Assembly: GCA_036961445.1 (NCBI GenBank)
Contig: JBALVO010000027.1
Coordinates: forward strand, 1-36,657
DNA from: JBALVO01 sp036961445
GTDB lineage: Bacteria; Pseudomonadota; Gammaproteobacteria; Pseudomonadales; Halieaceae
Direction: 5' to 3'
Length of the DNA: 36,657 bases
A program made the position numbers and the translations under genes. Of this stretch, positions 16,084 through 24,350 are shown one piece after another. The notes beneath the pieces were generated by a model, which saw nothing but the letters and a program-made list of their open reading frames with translations, searched no databases and was not told where the DNA came from. How positions within the stretch are numbered: the first letter of the stretch is position 1; the number at the start of each line of letters is the position of its first letter.

Positions 16084-16985
16084 CCACGGTCGCCAACCCG
16101 GGCAAGCGTGATCGCCTGTGGCGCAGTTGCGTTATTGCCCTGCCCTATATCTGGTTGCTGCTATTCTTCCTGGCGCCTTTTGCCATTGTGTTAAAAATAA
16201 GTTTTGCCGACCCCATCGTGGCACAACCCCCCTTTACGCCCTTCTTTGACTGGGCGGCTGTGTCCGGTAGCAAGATTCTGGCGACCTTTGACAACTATGC
16301 CTTCCTGACCGAAGACAACCTGTACTGGGTCAGCTATCTGAAGTCGATAAAGATTGCCCTGATAGCGACACTGCTGTGCCTGCTGCTGGGCTTTCCCATG
16401 GCCTACGCCATAGCACTGGCGCCACTGCCCTGGCGCAACCTGCTGCTGCTATTGGTGATACTCCCCTTTTGGACCTCATTCCTGCTGCGTGTGTATGCCT
16501 GGATGGTTATGCTGGGCAAGCATGGACTGATCAATAACCTGCTGCTGTCTGCAGGCCTGATTGATGAGCCCCTGCAAATGCTCTACACCGACGGTGCGGT
16601 CTACCTGGGCATTGTCTATACCTACGTGCCGTTCATGATACTGCCGCTATATGCGACCCTGGAAAAACTCGATCCGGATATACACGAGGCGGCGGCGGAC
16701 CTGGGCGCCAGGCCTCTGCGGGTTTTTTACGATGTGACGCTACCGCTGGCCATGCCCGGCATTATCGCCGGCTCACTACTGGTCTTTATTCCGGCACTGG
16801 GCGAGTACGTCATTCCCGCGCTGCTCGGTGGACTGGACTCACTGATGATAGGACGCACCCTGTACGATGAGTTCTTCGTCAACCGCGACTGGCCACTCGC
16901 TTCAGCGGTAGCGATCGTACTACTGCTGATCCTCATTATGCCCATCATGTTGTTCCAGCGTTTACAGCAGGAGGCCGAACCATGA
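16080..16985 (+). CDS. PotH-like ABC transporter permease
   Basis: The 301-residue integral membrane protein has about six hydrophobic helices. The cytoplasmic EAA loop, EAAADLGARPLRVFYDVTLP, is the ATPase contact site of binding-protein-dependent permeases. The first helix (YIWLLLFFLAPFAIVLKISF) and the following periplasmic loop are typical of PotH/PotB. The gene overlaps its neighbours on both sides by 4 bp (ATGA). It forms the channel with the PotI-like permease. Confidence 0.92.
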   Translation: MTTVANPGKRDRLWRSCVIALPYIWLLLFFLAPFAIVLKISFADPIVAQPPFTPFFDWAAVSGSKILATFDNYAFLTEDNLYWVSYLKSIKIALIATLLCLLLGFPMAYAIALAPLPWRNLLLLLVILPFWTSFLLRVYAWMVMLGKHGLINNLLLSAGLIDEPLQMLYTDGAVYLGIVYTYVPFMILPLYATLEKLDPDIHEAAADLGARPLRVFYDVTLPLAMPGIIAGSLLVFIPALGEYVIPALLGGLDSLMIGRTLYDEFFVNRDWPLASAVAIVLLLILIMPIMLFQRLQQEAEP

Positions 16986-17800
16986 AGCGACCGTCTACGT
17001 TCCTGTACTCGATGCTGAGTTTTGGCTTCGCCTTTTTGTACATACCGATATTTGTGGTGATGACCTACTCGTTTAACGATTCTCGCCTGGCGACGGTATG
17101 GGGTGGTTTCTCCACACGCTGGTATACCGCCTTGCTGGACAATGACCAGATACTCAGCGCCGCCCTGCTCAGCCTGGAAATTGCGCTGATCAGCGCGACG
17201 GTGGCCACCGTGCTGGGAACCCTGGCCGGTCTGGCGTTGAATCGTATGGGCAAGTTTCGGGGCCGCACGGTGTTCACCGGCATGATCGCCGCGCCGCTGG
17301 TGATGCCCGAAGTGATCACCGGCCTGTCATTGCTGCTGCTATTTGTGAGCTTGCAGGAGTTGACCGGTTGGCCAGGCAGCCGCGGTGCCAATACCATTAC
17401 CATCGCCCATATCACCTTCTCCATGGCCTATGTGGCGGTTATCGTGCAATCGCGCCTGGCCAGTATGGATCACTCCCTGGAGGAGGCCGCCATGGATCTG
17501 GGGGGCAGGCCGTTCGCGGTCACTCGCGACATTACCCTGCCCCTGATCGCACCGGCCATGGCCTCCGGCTGGCTGCTGGCCTTCACCCTGTCGCTGGACG
17601 ATCTGGTGATAGCCAGCTTCACCTCCGGCGCCGGCGCCAGTACCTTGCCGATGGTTATTTTCTCCAAGGTAAAGCTGGGGGTCACACCGGAGGTGAATGC
17701 CCTGGCGACACTGGTTATTGCGGTGGTGGCCAGCGGCGTGGTCGTGGCCGGTTGGCTGATGTTCCGGCAACAGCGACTGGATGCGTCATCAGTAAAGTAA
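16982..17800 (+). CDS. PotI-like ABC transporter permease
   Basis: The 272-residue permease has six predicted membrane helices starting with MLSFGFAFLYIPIFVVMTYSF, then the conserved SWYTALLDN-like segment (here TRWYTALLDND) and the EAA loop EEAAMDLGGRPFAVTRDITLP. This is the PotI/PotC arrangement. It closes the plus-strand unit that starts at TetR 2. A 78-bp gap with no clear terminator follows before the TPR-sulfotransferase gene, so readthrough into that gene is possible. Confidence 0.92.
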   Translation: MKRPSTFLYSMLSFGFAFLYIPIFVVMTYSFNDSRLATVWGGFSTRWYTALLDNDQILSAALLSLEIALISATVATVLGTLAGLALNRMGKFRGRTVFTGMIAAPLVMPEVITGLSLLLLFVSLQELTGWPGSRGANTITIAHITFSMAYVAVIVQSRLASMDHSLEEAAMDLGGRPFAVTRDITLPLIAPAMASGWLLAFTLSLDDLVIASFTSGAGASTLPMVIFSKVKLGVTPEVNALATLVIAVVASGVVVAGWLMFRQQRLDASSVK

Positions 17801-17878
17801 GCACACGGCACTGGAGCAGCAGCGCGTTTCGCAATACCATAACCCACTCTTTTTCCCGCCCCCGACAATAGAGGCCGC

Positions 17879-19867
17879 ATGCAAGGAAACCGAGCACCGC
17901 GCAGCTTGTTCAACGACATCCTGCAATTACTGCAGGAGCGCAAAACCGAGCAAGCGCTGGCCAGCTGTCGCCAGACCCTGCGCCAATACCCTGAAGACAT
18001 TAATATCCTGGGCCTGCTGGGGGCTACCCTGGGCGACCAGGGCCAGTTCCGCGAGGCAGAGAAAGTACTGCACAAGGTGATCGACCTGGCGCCCACTTTC
18101 GCCAAACCTTATGAAGACCTGGGCACCCTGCTGATGCAACAAAAGCGGGCCGAGGACGCCATTCCACTACTGGAAAAGTCAGTGCGGCTGGATCCCAAAC
18201 TGGAAGAGGCCCACTTCCAGCTGGGCAAGGCCCTGGCCATGGTTGGCCGGGGCAAGGAGGCTGACGAGGCCTTCGAACGCAGTTTTGCCCTGTCGCCGGA
18301 GCGCGGCATGATGGCGCTCGCCGCAGAGCATCACAAGGCCGGACGCCTGGAGCAGGCCGAGAAGCTGTGCCGCCAGGTACTGCAGAAAAACGGCAAAAAC
18401 GTAGACGCCCTGCGCATGCTGGGCCTGATCGCGGCCGCCGCCGGTGATCTGGAAGACGCTGAGCACCTGCTGCGCCAGGCCCTGGAAAGTGCCCCGGACC
18501 ACCTGCCTGCCCTGTTCGAACTGGGCCGGGTGTTAAAGGAGCTGGACCACCACGAGCAGGCCATAGAGGTCTATCGCGAGATCGTTACGCGCCAGCCAGA
18601 CAATGCCAAAGCCCATTTTCGCCTGGCCGGGGTACTGGGTCCCGCAGCCCTGACCGAAGAATCTGCCGCTGCTTACCAGCGCTGCCTGGACCTGGCACCG
18701 CAACATGCAGGGGCTCTACTGGGCCTGGGCCATATGCTGAAAACCCTGGGCCGCCAGGACGACGGTATCCAGGCCTATCAACGCTGCCTGGAAATCGAAC
18801 CGGATTTTGGCGAAGTCTATTACAGCCTGGCTAATCTCAAGACCTACCGTTTCGATGATGCGCAAATACAAGAGATGAAAGAGCGCGTCGCCAGCGCGTC
18901 GGTCAAGGAAATCTCTGAGGTCAATTTTCTGTTCGCGCTGGCCAAGGCCTATGAGGACCGCGGTGATTTCGAGCAGGCCTGGCCCTACTATGAGCAAGGC
19001 AATGCCAAACAACGCATGCTGGTCAGTTACGACCCGGTGCAGACCGAGACCGTGAACACCGACCTGATCGAATTTTTTAATGGGGACTTCTTTAAAGCGC
19101 ACCTGAATGTTGGCAACCCCGACCCCGCCCCGATTTTTGTGCTGGGAATGCCGCGTTCCGGCTCCACCCTGGTAGAGCAGATTATCGCCAGCCACTCGCA
19201 GGTGGAAGGCACCAGCGAACTGCCCTATATAGGCCGCATCAGCAAGTCACTCAACCGCAACCGCGCTGACGGTATGCGCTACCCGCAGGTACTGTCGGAA
19301 CTGGAACCGCGCCACTTCCATCGCCTGGGCCAGGACTATCTACAAATGGCCGCCATGCATAGAGTGGAAGGGACGCCCCGTTTTATCGACAAAATGCCCA
19401 ACAACTTTCCCAGCATAGGCCTGATTCACAGCATCTTGCCCAATGCAAAAATTATTGATGCCCGCCGCCATCCCATGGATGCCTGCCTGGGCAACTTGAA
19501 GCAGCTGTATGCCAAGGGGCAAACGTTCAGCTACGACCAGAGTGATATCGGCGAATACTACCTGCAATACCAGCGCATGATGGATCACTGGGACACGGTG
19601 TTGCCGGGCAAGGTGTTGCGCGTGCAGTACGAGGATACAGTGGCGGACCTGGAGTCACAGGTGGTGCGTATACTGGAGTTTCTGGAACTCCCCTGGGAAG
19701 ATGGCTGCCTTAACTTTTATGCTACCGAGCGCGCGGTTCGCACCGCCAGCTCGGAACAGGTACGCCAGCCTATTTACACCTCAGGCGTAGCGTTTTGGCG
19801 GAATTACGCACCCTATCTGGAAGAGTTACAGGAAGTTCTGGAACCGGTGCTGGATCGCTACCAATAG
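17879..19867 (+). CDS. tetratricopeptide-repeat sulfotransferase
   Basis: The 662-residue protein joins about nine TPR-like repeats (residues 5-325; for example EAEKVLHKVIDLAPTFAKPY) to a sulfotransferase domain (about 415-640). The PAPS 5'-phosphosulfate loop IFVLGMPRSGSTLVEQII lies near 418-435, and the second PAPS-contact region DARRHPMDACLGNLK follows. It would move sulfate from PAPS to a hydroxyl or amine; the TPR part suggests a protein or peptide partner. It has no signal peptide, so it is cytoplasmic. It lies head-on to the propeller/hydroxylase pair with only 2 bp between stops, so the genes do not share a transcript. The acceptor is unknown. Confidence 0.88.
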   Translation: MQGNRAPRSLFNDILQLLQERKTEQALASCRQTLRQYPEDINILGLLGATLGDQGQFREAEKVLHKVIDLAPTFAKPYEDLGTLLMQQKRAEDAIPLLEKSVRLDPKLEEAHFQLGKALAMVGRGKEADEAFERSFALSPERGMMALAAEHHKAGRLEQAEKLCRQVLQKNGKNVDALRMLGLIAAAAGDLEDAEHLLRQALESAPDHLPALFELGRVLKELDHHEQAIEVYREIVTRQPDNAKAHFRLAGVLGPAALTEESAAAYQRCLDLAPQHAGALLGLGHMLKTLGRQDDGIQAYQRCLEIEPDFGEVYYSLANLKTYRFDDAQIQEMKERVASASVKEISEVNFLFALAKAYEDRGDFEQAWPYYEQGNAKQRMLVSYDPVQTETVNTDLIEFFNGDFFKAHLNVGNPDPAPIFVLGMPRSGSTLVEQIIASHSQVEGTSELPYIGRISKSLNRNRADGMRYPQVLSELEPRHFHRLGQDYLQMAAMHRVEGTPRFIDKMPNNFPSIGLIHSILPNAKIIDARRHPMDACLGNLKQLYAKGQTFSYDQSDIGEYYLQYQRMMDHWDTVLPGKVLRVQYEDTVADLESQVVRILEFLELPWEDGCLNFYATERAVRTASSEQVRQPIYTSGVAFWRNYAPYLEELQEVLEPVLDRYQ

Positions 19868-19869
19868 GC

Positions 19870-20787
19870 TCAGCTGAAGGGCCACACTTCCAGGCCGTGG
19901 ACCGCGTTGCGAATGTCCTTGCTCAGGGTGACGATGCTGCGCGTGCGCGCCTGCTCCAGGTCATGCAGGGCAATGGTTGAAGGCGATGAACCGCCAGCCA
20001 CCAGCTTATCGTCGATCACACACAGTCCCCGCCCGAAGCCGGCTCTGGCGATGCGCGAATCATCCATCTCGGTGTGCGTTAAATCCTTAAGCTCAAATTG
20101 GGGCACGGCGAAACTGATCTCCTGCTCGGGTGTTACCAGGCGCACCCGATCCGCCACGGTATCGTTGAACAATACCCCTCCGGCAAAGGGCCGGGCATTG
20201 TGCATACCCCGCGGCAAGGTGACCACGCGTTTGAGCATGCGCCCATCGAAGCGCACCATGGCACTGGTTTTCAGGCCGGCGAGATACAGGCCACTGTCAT
20301 CGCAAAATACGTTATTGAGGTGTAATTCATTGCCCGGCGATGGCCCCAGTTCGCCCTCGGGGTCAAAGGGGCCACCCTGGTAGCCACTGCCCACACGCAC
20401 AATATGCAGGCCGAAGCAGAAGCGGTTCTGCTCCAGATCGAAACCCAGAATGGCATCAAAGCCCGTGGAAGTAATGTACAAGCGGCGCTGGTAAACGAAA
20501 ATCTCATGGCAGTGCATCAGGTAGGGATTGCGGTATGACGCCTGTAGCTCGAAATGCCGGTTGTAGACAAACAACTCGTTGCTGGCGGCGATAAACACGC
20601 GCTCACCATCAAAGGCAATGCCGCGTAAACCGCGGTCCCAACCGCGACCCTGCCAATCAATATCGGCACTGTCCCAGTCAATAACCTGCTCCACGGACTG
20701 GTCCTGGAAATCCACCAGGTAAACACCGCCGTGACTCTCGCCCTGGTGACTGCCCCTGACGACCGATGTGGCTATAAGAGTAGTCAC
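19870..20787 (-). CDS. beta-propeller-like protein of unknown function
   Basis: I do not recognise a named family with certainty. The 305-residue protein has no signal peptide and shows repeating beta-rich blocks each ending in an aromatic or hydrophobic strand (GLRGIAFDGERVFIAASNEL, EIFVYQRRLYITSTGFDAIL, GLYLAGLKTSAMVRFDG, RGLCVIDDKLVAGGSSPSTI). This resembles a six-bladed propeller of the SMP-30 or DUF4915 sort. Conserved-looking His residues (LMHCHEIF, ELHLNNVF, GMHNARPF, AVHGLEV) could bind a metal or line a pocket. Its ATG overlaps the hydroxylase stop as ATGA (20784-20787), so the two are made together. It may be a lactonase-like enzyme or a scaffold. Confidence 0.6.
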   Translation of the reverse strand: MTTLIATSVVRGSHQGESHGGVYLVDFQDQSVEQVIDWDSADIDWQGRGWDRGLRGIAFDGERVFIAASNELFVYNRHFELQASYRNPYLMHCHEIFVYQRRLYITSTGFDAILGFDLEQNRFCFGLHIVRVGSGYQGGPFDPEGELGPSPGNELHLNNVFCDDSGLYLAGLKTSAMVRFDGRMLKRVVTLPRGMHNARPFAGGVLFNDTVADRVRLVTPEQEISFAVPQFELKDLTHTEMDDSRIARAGFGRGLCVIDDKLVAGGSSPSTIALHDLEQARTRSIVTLSKDIRNAVHGLEVWPFS

Positions 20788-21386
20788 GCCTGGCGCGACT
20801 CACCGGCAACCGGCTCTCCGCCCACATGCTCCGGCGGCACATAGTCGAAGATAAAGTTAATGCGCCCTTCCTTACCCTTGTTCATAACACTGTGCTGTTC
20901 CTGATTGTTGATCTCGTACACCGTGCCCACCTGCATTTTGTAAGGCCGGCCATCAATCATAAACCGCACTCTGGGATTGGTAGAAATGGGGATATGGATA
21001 CGATGGCCGTAGTGGAACGAGGGGTGCTTGTCTCTATGGGGCTTGATGATGCCCCCGGCCTCCAGGCGCGCAGCCATGGCACGAATGATGGTGCCCCCGG
21101 GCGCGTAATGATCTGCCAGTATTTGATGCATCAGCGGGATGGCGTGTTCCGCCAGCAGGTCCCAGCCGGCCTGACGCTCTACTTCTATATTGGGCCAGCC
21201 ACTGCCATCGGTGAAAATCATCACAATGGAGTTGGTCATCTGGTGCACATCGTACTGCGCCTGACGGTAGGTATTGCCCAGCCACGCCTGCTCATCCTGC
21301 GCCAGAATAACGTCACGCAGGGCACTGATGTCGTACTCGCCGAGTTCGCGAAGAGGAACGCCGATATCCATTACAGGGTTTTCCAT
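20784..21386 (-). CDS. aspartyl/asparaginyl beta-hydroxylase family protein
   Basis: The 200-residue protein is a small 2-oxoglutarate/Fe(II) oxygenase of the Asp/Asn beta-hydroxylase family. The metal ligands are visible as HRD in GIIKPHRDKHPSFHYGHRIHIP and as His in EINNQEQHSVMNKG, with the Arg of KEGRINFIFDYV placed to bind 2-oxoglutarate. The ATG at 21386 was chosen because the longer start at 21455 would sit inside the operator at 21455-21472; 21371 is an alternative with GGAAAA upstream. It is coupled to the propeller gene by an ATGA overlap and divergent from the TonB receptor. The substrate could be a protein, a peptide or a free amino acid derivative. Confidence 0.82.
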   Translation of the reverse strand: MENPVMDIGVPLRELGEYDISALRDVILAQDEQAWLGNTYRQAQYDVHQMTNSIVMIFTDGSGWPNIEVERQAGWDLLAEHAIPLMHQILADHYAPGGTIIRAMAARLEAGGIIKPHRDKHPSFHYGHRIHIPISTNPRVRFMIDGRPYKMQVGTVYEINNQEQHSVMNKGKEGRINFIFDYVPPEHVGGEPVAGESRQA

Positions 21387-21454
21387 CCTGACTGCAAAGT
21401 GATTCGAGGCCAGATTATGTTGCGACTGGCGCCGAGTCAACCGCATCCACGCCA

Positions 21455-21472
21455 AATGAATGATGATTCATT
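21455..21472. promoter_or_regulatory. second TetR 2-type operator
   Basis: AATGAATGATGATTCATT differs at one base from the perfect palindrome at 11885-11902 and is itself symmetrical at 16 of 18 positions. It lies between the divergent hydroxylase and TonB receptor genes, 69 bp and 87 bp from their starts. This is the expected place for a repressor acting on both. Binding by TetR 2 is inferred from the shared site. Confidence 0.6.
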
Positions 21473-21558
21473 CAGATACTCAGAAAAGGGACTTGGCTTT
21501 TGCGACACCATACTTTAGGATCAGCTATCAGGTGAAATAAAAAAAACAGGCAGTGACT

Positions 21559-24030
21559 ATGGATAATAAAATAAGCCAGTCAGCCCCTATGACCAACGGC
21601 AATATTCCGGTCCGTAAGAAAACCCTGGCCCTTATGGTTTCTGCGGTGCTCGGCACCAGCCAAATGGCCTACTCCCAGAGCACTGCACTGGAAGAAGTGA
21701 TTGTCACCGCCAGCAAGCGCAAGGCCAATTTGCAGGATCTACCACAGGCAATTACCGCCTTCACCACCGAAGATATAGAACGCCAGGGTTTCGCTACCCT
21801 TGACGACTACGCCGGCAAGATCCCCAGCCTGGCCTATGCACGACGTGAACCCGGCGGCACCTCGGTGGTATTTCGCGGTGTGGCCTCATCCGGCATCCAG
21901 TTCGGCACCAAGCCCTCGGCGGGCGTTTACCTGGATGAACAACCGATTACCCAGGCCGGTCTCAACCCCGACCCACGCCTGATCGACATCGAACGGGTGG
22001 AAGCACTGAGCGGCCCCCAGGGCACACTATTTGGCGATGCCTCACAATCTGGCACGCTGCGCATCATCACCAACAAACCCGACCCCACCGAAATGTCCGG
22101 CTGGATAGAGGGCAGTATTGCCACGGTTGAAGACAGCGACGATCAGGACACTGATATCGCGGGTATGATCAACATCCCCCTGTTTAATGAAAAAGTCGCC
22201 ATCCGGCTGGTGGGCTTTCGCAGCGACGAAGCCGGCTACATAGACAACGTGTTGGGGCAGAACCAGCCCGACCAGTGGGCCGGCAACCGCGTGGCCGCGG
22301 GTTTGCCACTGGGCGCACCCTTTAACAACGCCGATCAGGTGGATGATGACGTCAACTCGGCGGAGACGGTGGGAGGGCGTGCCGCCCTGCGCTGGTTCGT
22401 CAACGAAGACTGGACAGTGGATATTGCCGCTGTCATCCAGAATCTGGATGTGGACGGTTTTGGCGATACCAATGATTTTGTGGGCGAGCGCGAACAGGTG
22501 CGCTTTGAAGACGAGCAACTGTCCGATGACTGGTACCAGTTAAGCCTGACCCTGGAGGGCAACCTGGGATTCGCCGACATGGTGTTGACCGGTAGCTACT
22601 TCAATCGGGACATGACCTACGAGGCGGATGCCACCGACTACCAATTTGATTTTGACCAGGCATACGACCCGACCTACGTCGCAGCCGGCTACTATTATGC
22701 GGCGACCGTCTACGATTTTACCGGTGCACCCCGTGGCTACGCCATTCAGGACCAGGAAGACGAGCGCTGGACGGTGGAGGGGCGTCTGGCCACCCCGGGA
22801 GATTCAAACAGCCGCTGGAGCGGCCTGGTAGGCTTCTTTTATGGCAAGCTGGAGCGCGAACAGCTGTTTACCTCCACCGTGCGCAACTTCAGTGATAACG
22901 ACTACTACGCCAACCAGGGCTATGATTACCTGAGCTACCTGGCCAACTCGCCCTACTACAACCCGAATTACGCCAGCTTCCACAATAACGATACCGATAA
23001 CTGGTTCTTCGGTGCCTATGACCTGGAAGTAGAACAAACAGCAGTTTTTGGTGAGGTCACCTTCGATGCCACCGAAAAGCTGAGCTTTACCGCCGGTGCT
23101 CGCTGGTTTGACTACGAAGAAGATTTTGGACTGCAACAAGGCGACCTGCTGGAAGGCAAGAAGGTCAATGAAACAACCGATTACCTGTACAACAACGAAC
23201 AAACCAATTACAGCGAAGACGACTGGGTACCCAAGTTCAATGTCACCTATCAGATCACTGACGATGTCATGAGCTACGGCACCTACTCGGAAGGCTTCCG
23301 CAGCGGCGGCACCAACTCCCTGCGTGCCTCCTCCATACTGCCCAAGACCTACGAATCCGATAAGCTGAAAAACTATGAGCTGGGCTTCAAGAGCACCTGG
23401 CTGGACAATAGTTTGCGTTTCAATGCCGTGGCCTACCTGATGCAGTGGGACGACATGCAGATTCAGGTGAACGACCCGACCATCTTCACCCTGGGCATCG
23501 TCAATTTCTCCGAAGCCGAGGTCACGGGCTTTGAGGCTGAAGTAGCCTGGATACCGGCGGCAGGCTGGGATATCAGTGCCAACTTTGCGGCCATCAACGC
23601 GGAGATTTCTGATGATAACGAGATATTCGCCCCGGACGGTCAACTCATAGCCAGCGTGTCAGACGGTACCGACCTGCCCATCGCCCCGGATAGCAAGGGC
23701 AGCATCGCCGTACAATACAGTTTCCAGACACAACTGCTGGGAGCAGACCCCTTCATGCGTGTTGACTGGTCCTATACCGGTGATTCGGTCAATTCACTCG
23801 ATGGCACCGAGTCCATCGTCTTCACCACCGGACCTACCGACCAACCGTCCTACGACATCGGTAACTTCCGCATGGGCCTGGATGCGGAGAAATGGAGCAG
23901 CACACTGTACGTGACCAACATCACCGACGAAGTGGCCGAGCAGTTCTACAATAACCGTTGGGGTTCTCGCCAACGACTGACCATCAACAAACCGCGCACC
24001 ATCGGCTTGACCATGCGCTATAAGTTCTAA
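21559..24030 (+). CDS. TonB-dependent outer-membrane receptor
   Basis: The 823-residue protein has a delayed signal peptide (KKTLALMVSAVLGTSQMAYSQS, ending near residue 41), a TonB-box-like start (ALEEVIVTASKR), a plug domain (about 45-165, with GTSVVFRGVASSG and VEALSGPQGTLFGDASQSGTLRIITN) and a 22-strand-type barrel. It ends in LTMRYKF with a C-terminal Phe, as outer-membrane barrels do. The ATG at 21559 has AGG about 9 nt upstream; the GTG at 21553 is less likely. Long acidic loops suit a cationic or large ligand, but ligand prediction is not safe. The shared operator suggests it imports something used by the amine cluster. Confidence 0.9.
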   Translation: MDNKISQSAPMTNGNIPVRKKTLALMVSAVLGTSQMAYSQSTALEEVIVTASKRKANLQDLPQAITAFTTEDIERQGFATLDDYAGKIPSLAYARREPGGTSVVFRGVASSGIQFGTKPSAGVYLDEQPITQAGLNPDPRLIDIERVEALSGPQGTLFGDASQSGTLRIITNKPDPTEMSGWIEGSIATVEDSDDQDTDIAGMINIPLFNEKVAIRLVGFRSDEAGYIDNVLGQNQPDQWAGNRVAAGLPLGAPFNNADQVDDDVNSAETVGGRAALRWFVNEDWTVDIAAVIQNLDVDGFGDTNDFVGEREQVRFEDEQLSDDWYQLSLTLEGNLGFADMVLTGSYFNRDMTYEADATDYQFDFDQAYDPTYVAAGYYYAATVYDFTGAPRGYAIQDQEDERWTVEGRLATPGDSNSRWSGLVGFFYGKLEREQLFTSTVRNFSDNDYYANQGYDYLSYLANSPYYNPNYASFHNNDTDNWFFGAYDLEVEQTAVFGEVTFDATEKLSFTAGARWFDYEEDFGLQQGDLLEGKKVNETTDYLYNNEQTNYSEDDWVPKFNVTYQITDDVMSYGTYSEGFRSGGTNSLRASSILPKTYESDKLKNYELGFKSTWLDNSLRFNAVAYLMQWDDMQIQVNDPTIFTLGIVNFSEAEVTGFEAEVAWIPAAGWDISANFAAINAEISDDNEIFAPDGQLIASVSDGTDLPIAPDSKGSIAVQYSFQTQLLGADPFMRVDWSYTGDSVNSLDGTESIVFTTGPTDQPSYDIGNFRMGLDAEKWSSTLYVTNITDEVAEQFYNNRWGSRQRLTINKPRTIGLTMRYKF

Positions 24031-24052
24031 GCGCCAGCATAGCCCCTGTATA

Positions 24053-24325
24053 ATGATCGGAAGAATTTTCTCTATAGCCGTGGTGATCGCGGCCGCGTAT
24101 TGGTACTGGACAGGGCCTTACCAGGCAAAACATCACCCCAGCTACGAGGCGCGCCTGCAGAAAAATACCGACGATATGGCCATGTGCATGCGCGGCGCCG
24201 CCTATAAGGCCGAATCCACAGGGTTAAGCGAGGGCAACGCCGAGGAAACCTGCGCCCAGAGATTCAATCTTTACAAGGACAAGGGCAAGTGGCACAGCTA
24301 CGACGAGAAACGCCGGGAAAACTGA
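24053..24325 (+). CDS. small membrane-anchored protein, unknown function
   Basis: I do not recognise this 90-residue protein. It has one N-terminal hydrophobic segment (IFSIAVVIAAAYWYW, residues 5-19) that is a signal anchor or signal peptide, then a charged, periplasm-facing part. Two cysteines, in MAMCMRGAAY and EETCAQRF, may form a disulfide. It starts 22 bp after the TonB receptor stop and may be co-transcribed with it, although no clear Shine-Dalgarno is seen. Its stop lies 25 bp from that of the convergent GTPase gene. Confidence 0.6.
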   Translation: MIGRIFSIAVVIAAAYWYWTGPYQAKHHPSYEARLQKNTDDMAMCMRGAAYKAESTGLSEGNAEETCAQRFNLYKDKGKWHSYDEKRREN

Positions 24326-24350
24326 GCGCCTGCCAACACCTTAGCGCCAC

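Noticed and set aside
22804..23643. 279-codon minus-strand open frame
   Set aside because: It is the shadow of the TonB receptor barrel; the Val-rich composition comes from reading Tyr- and Asp-rich codons backwards.
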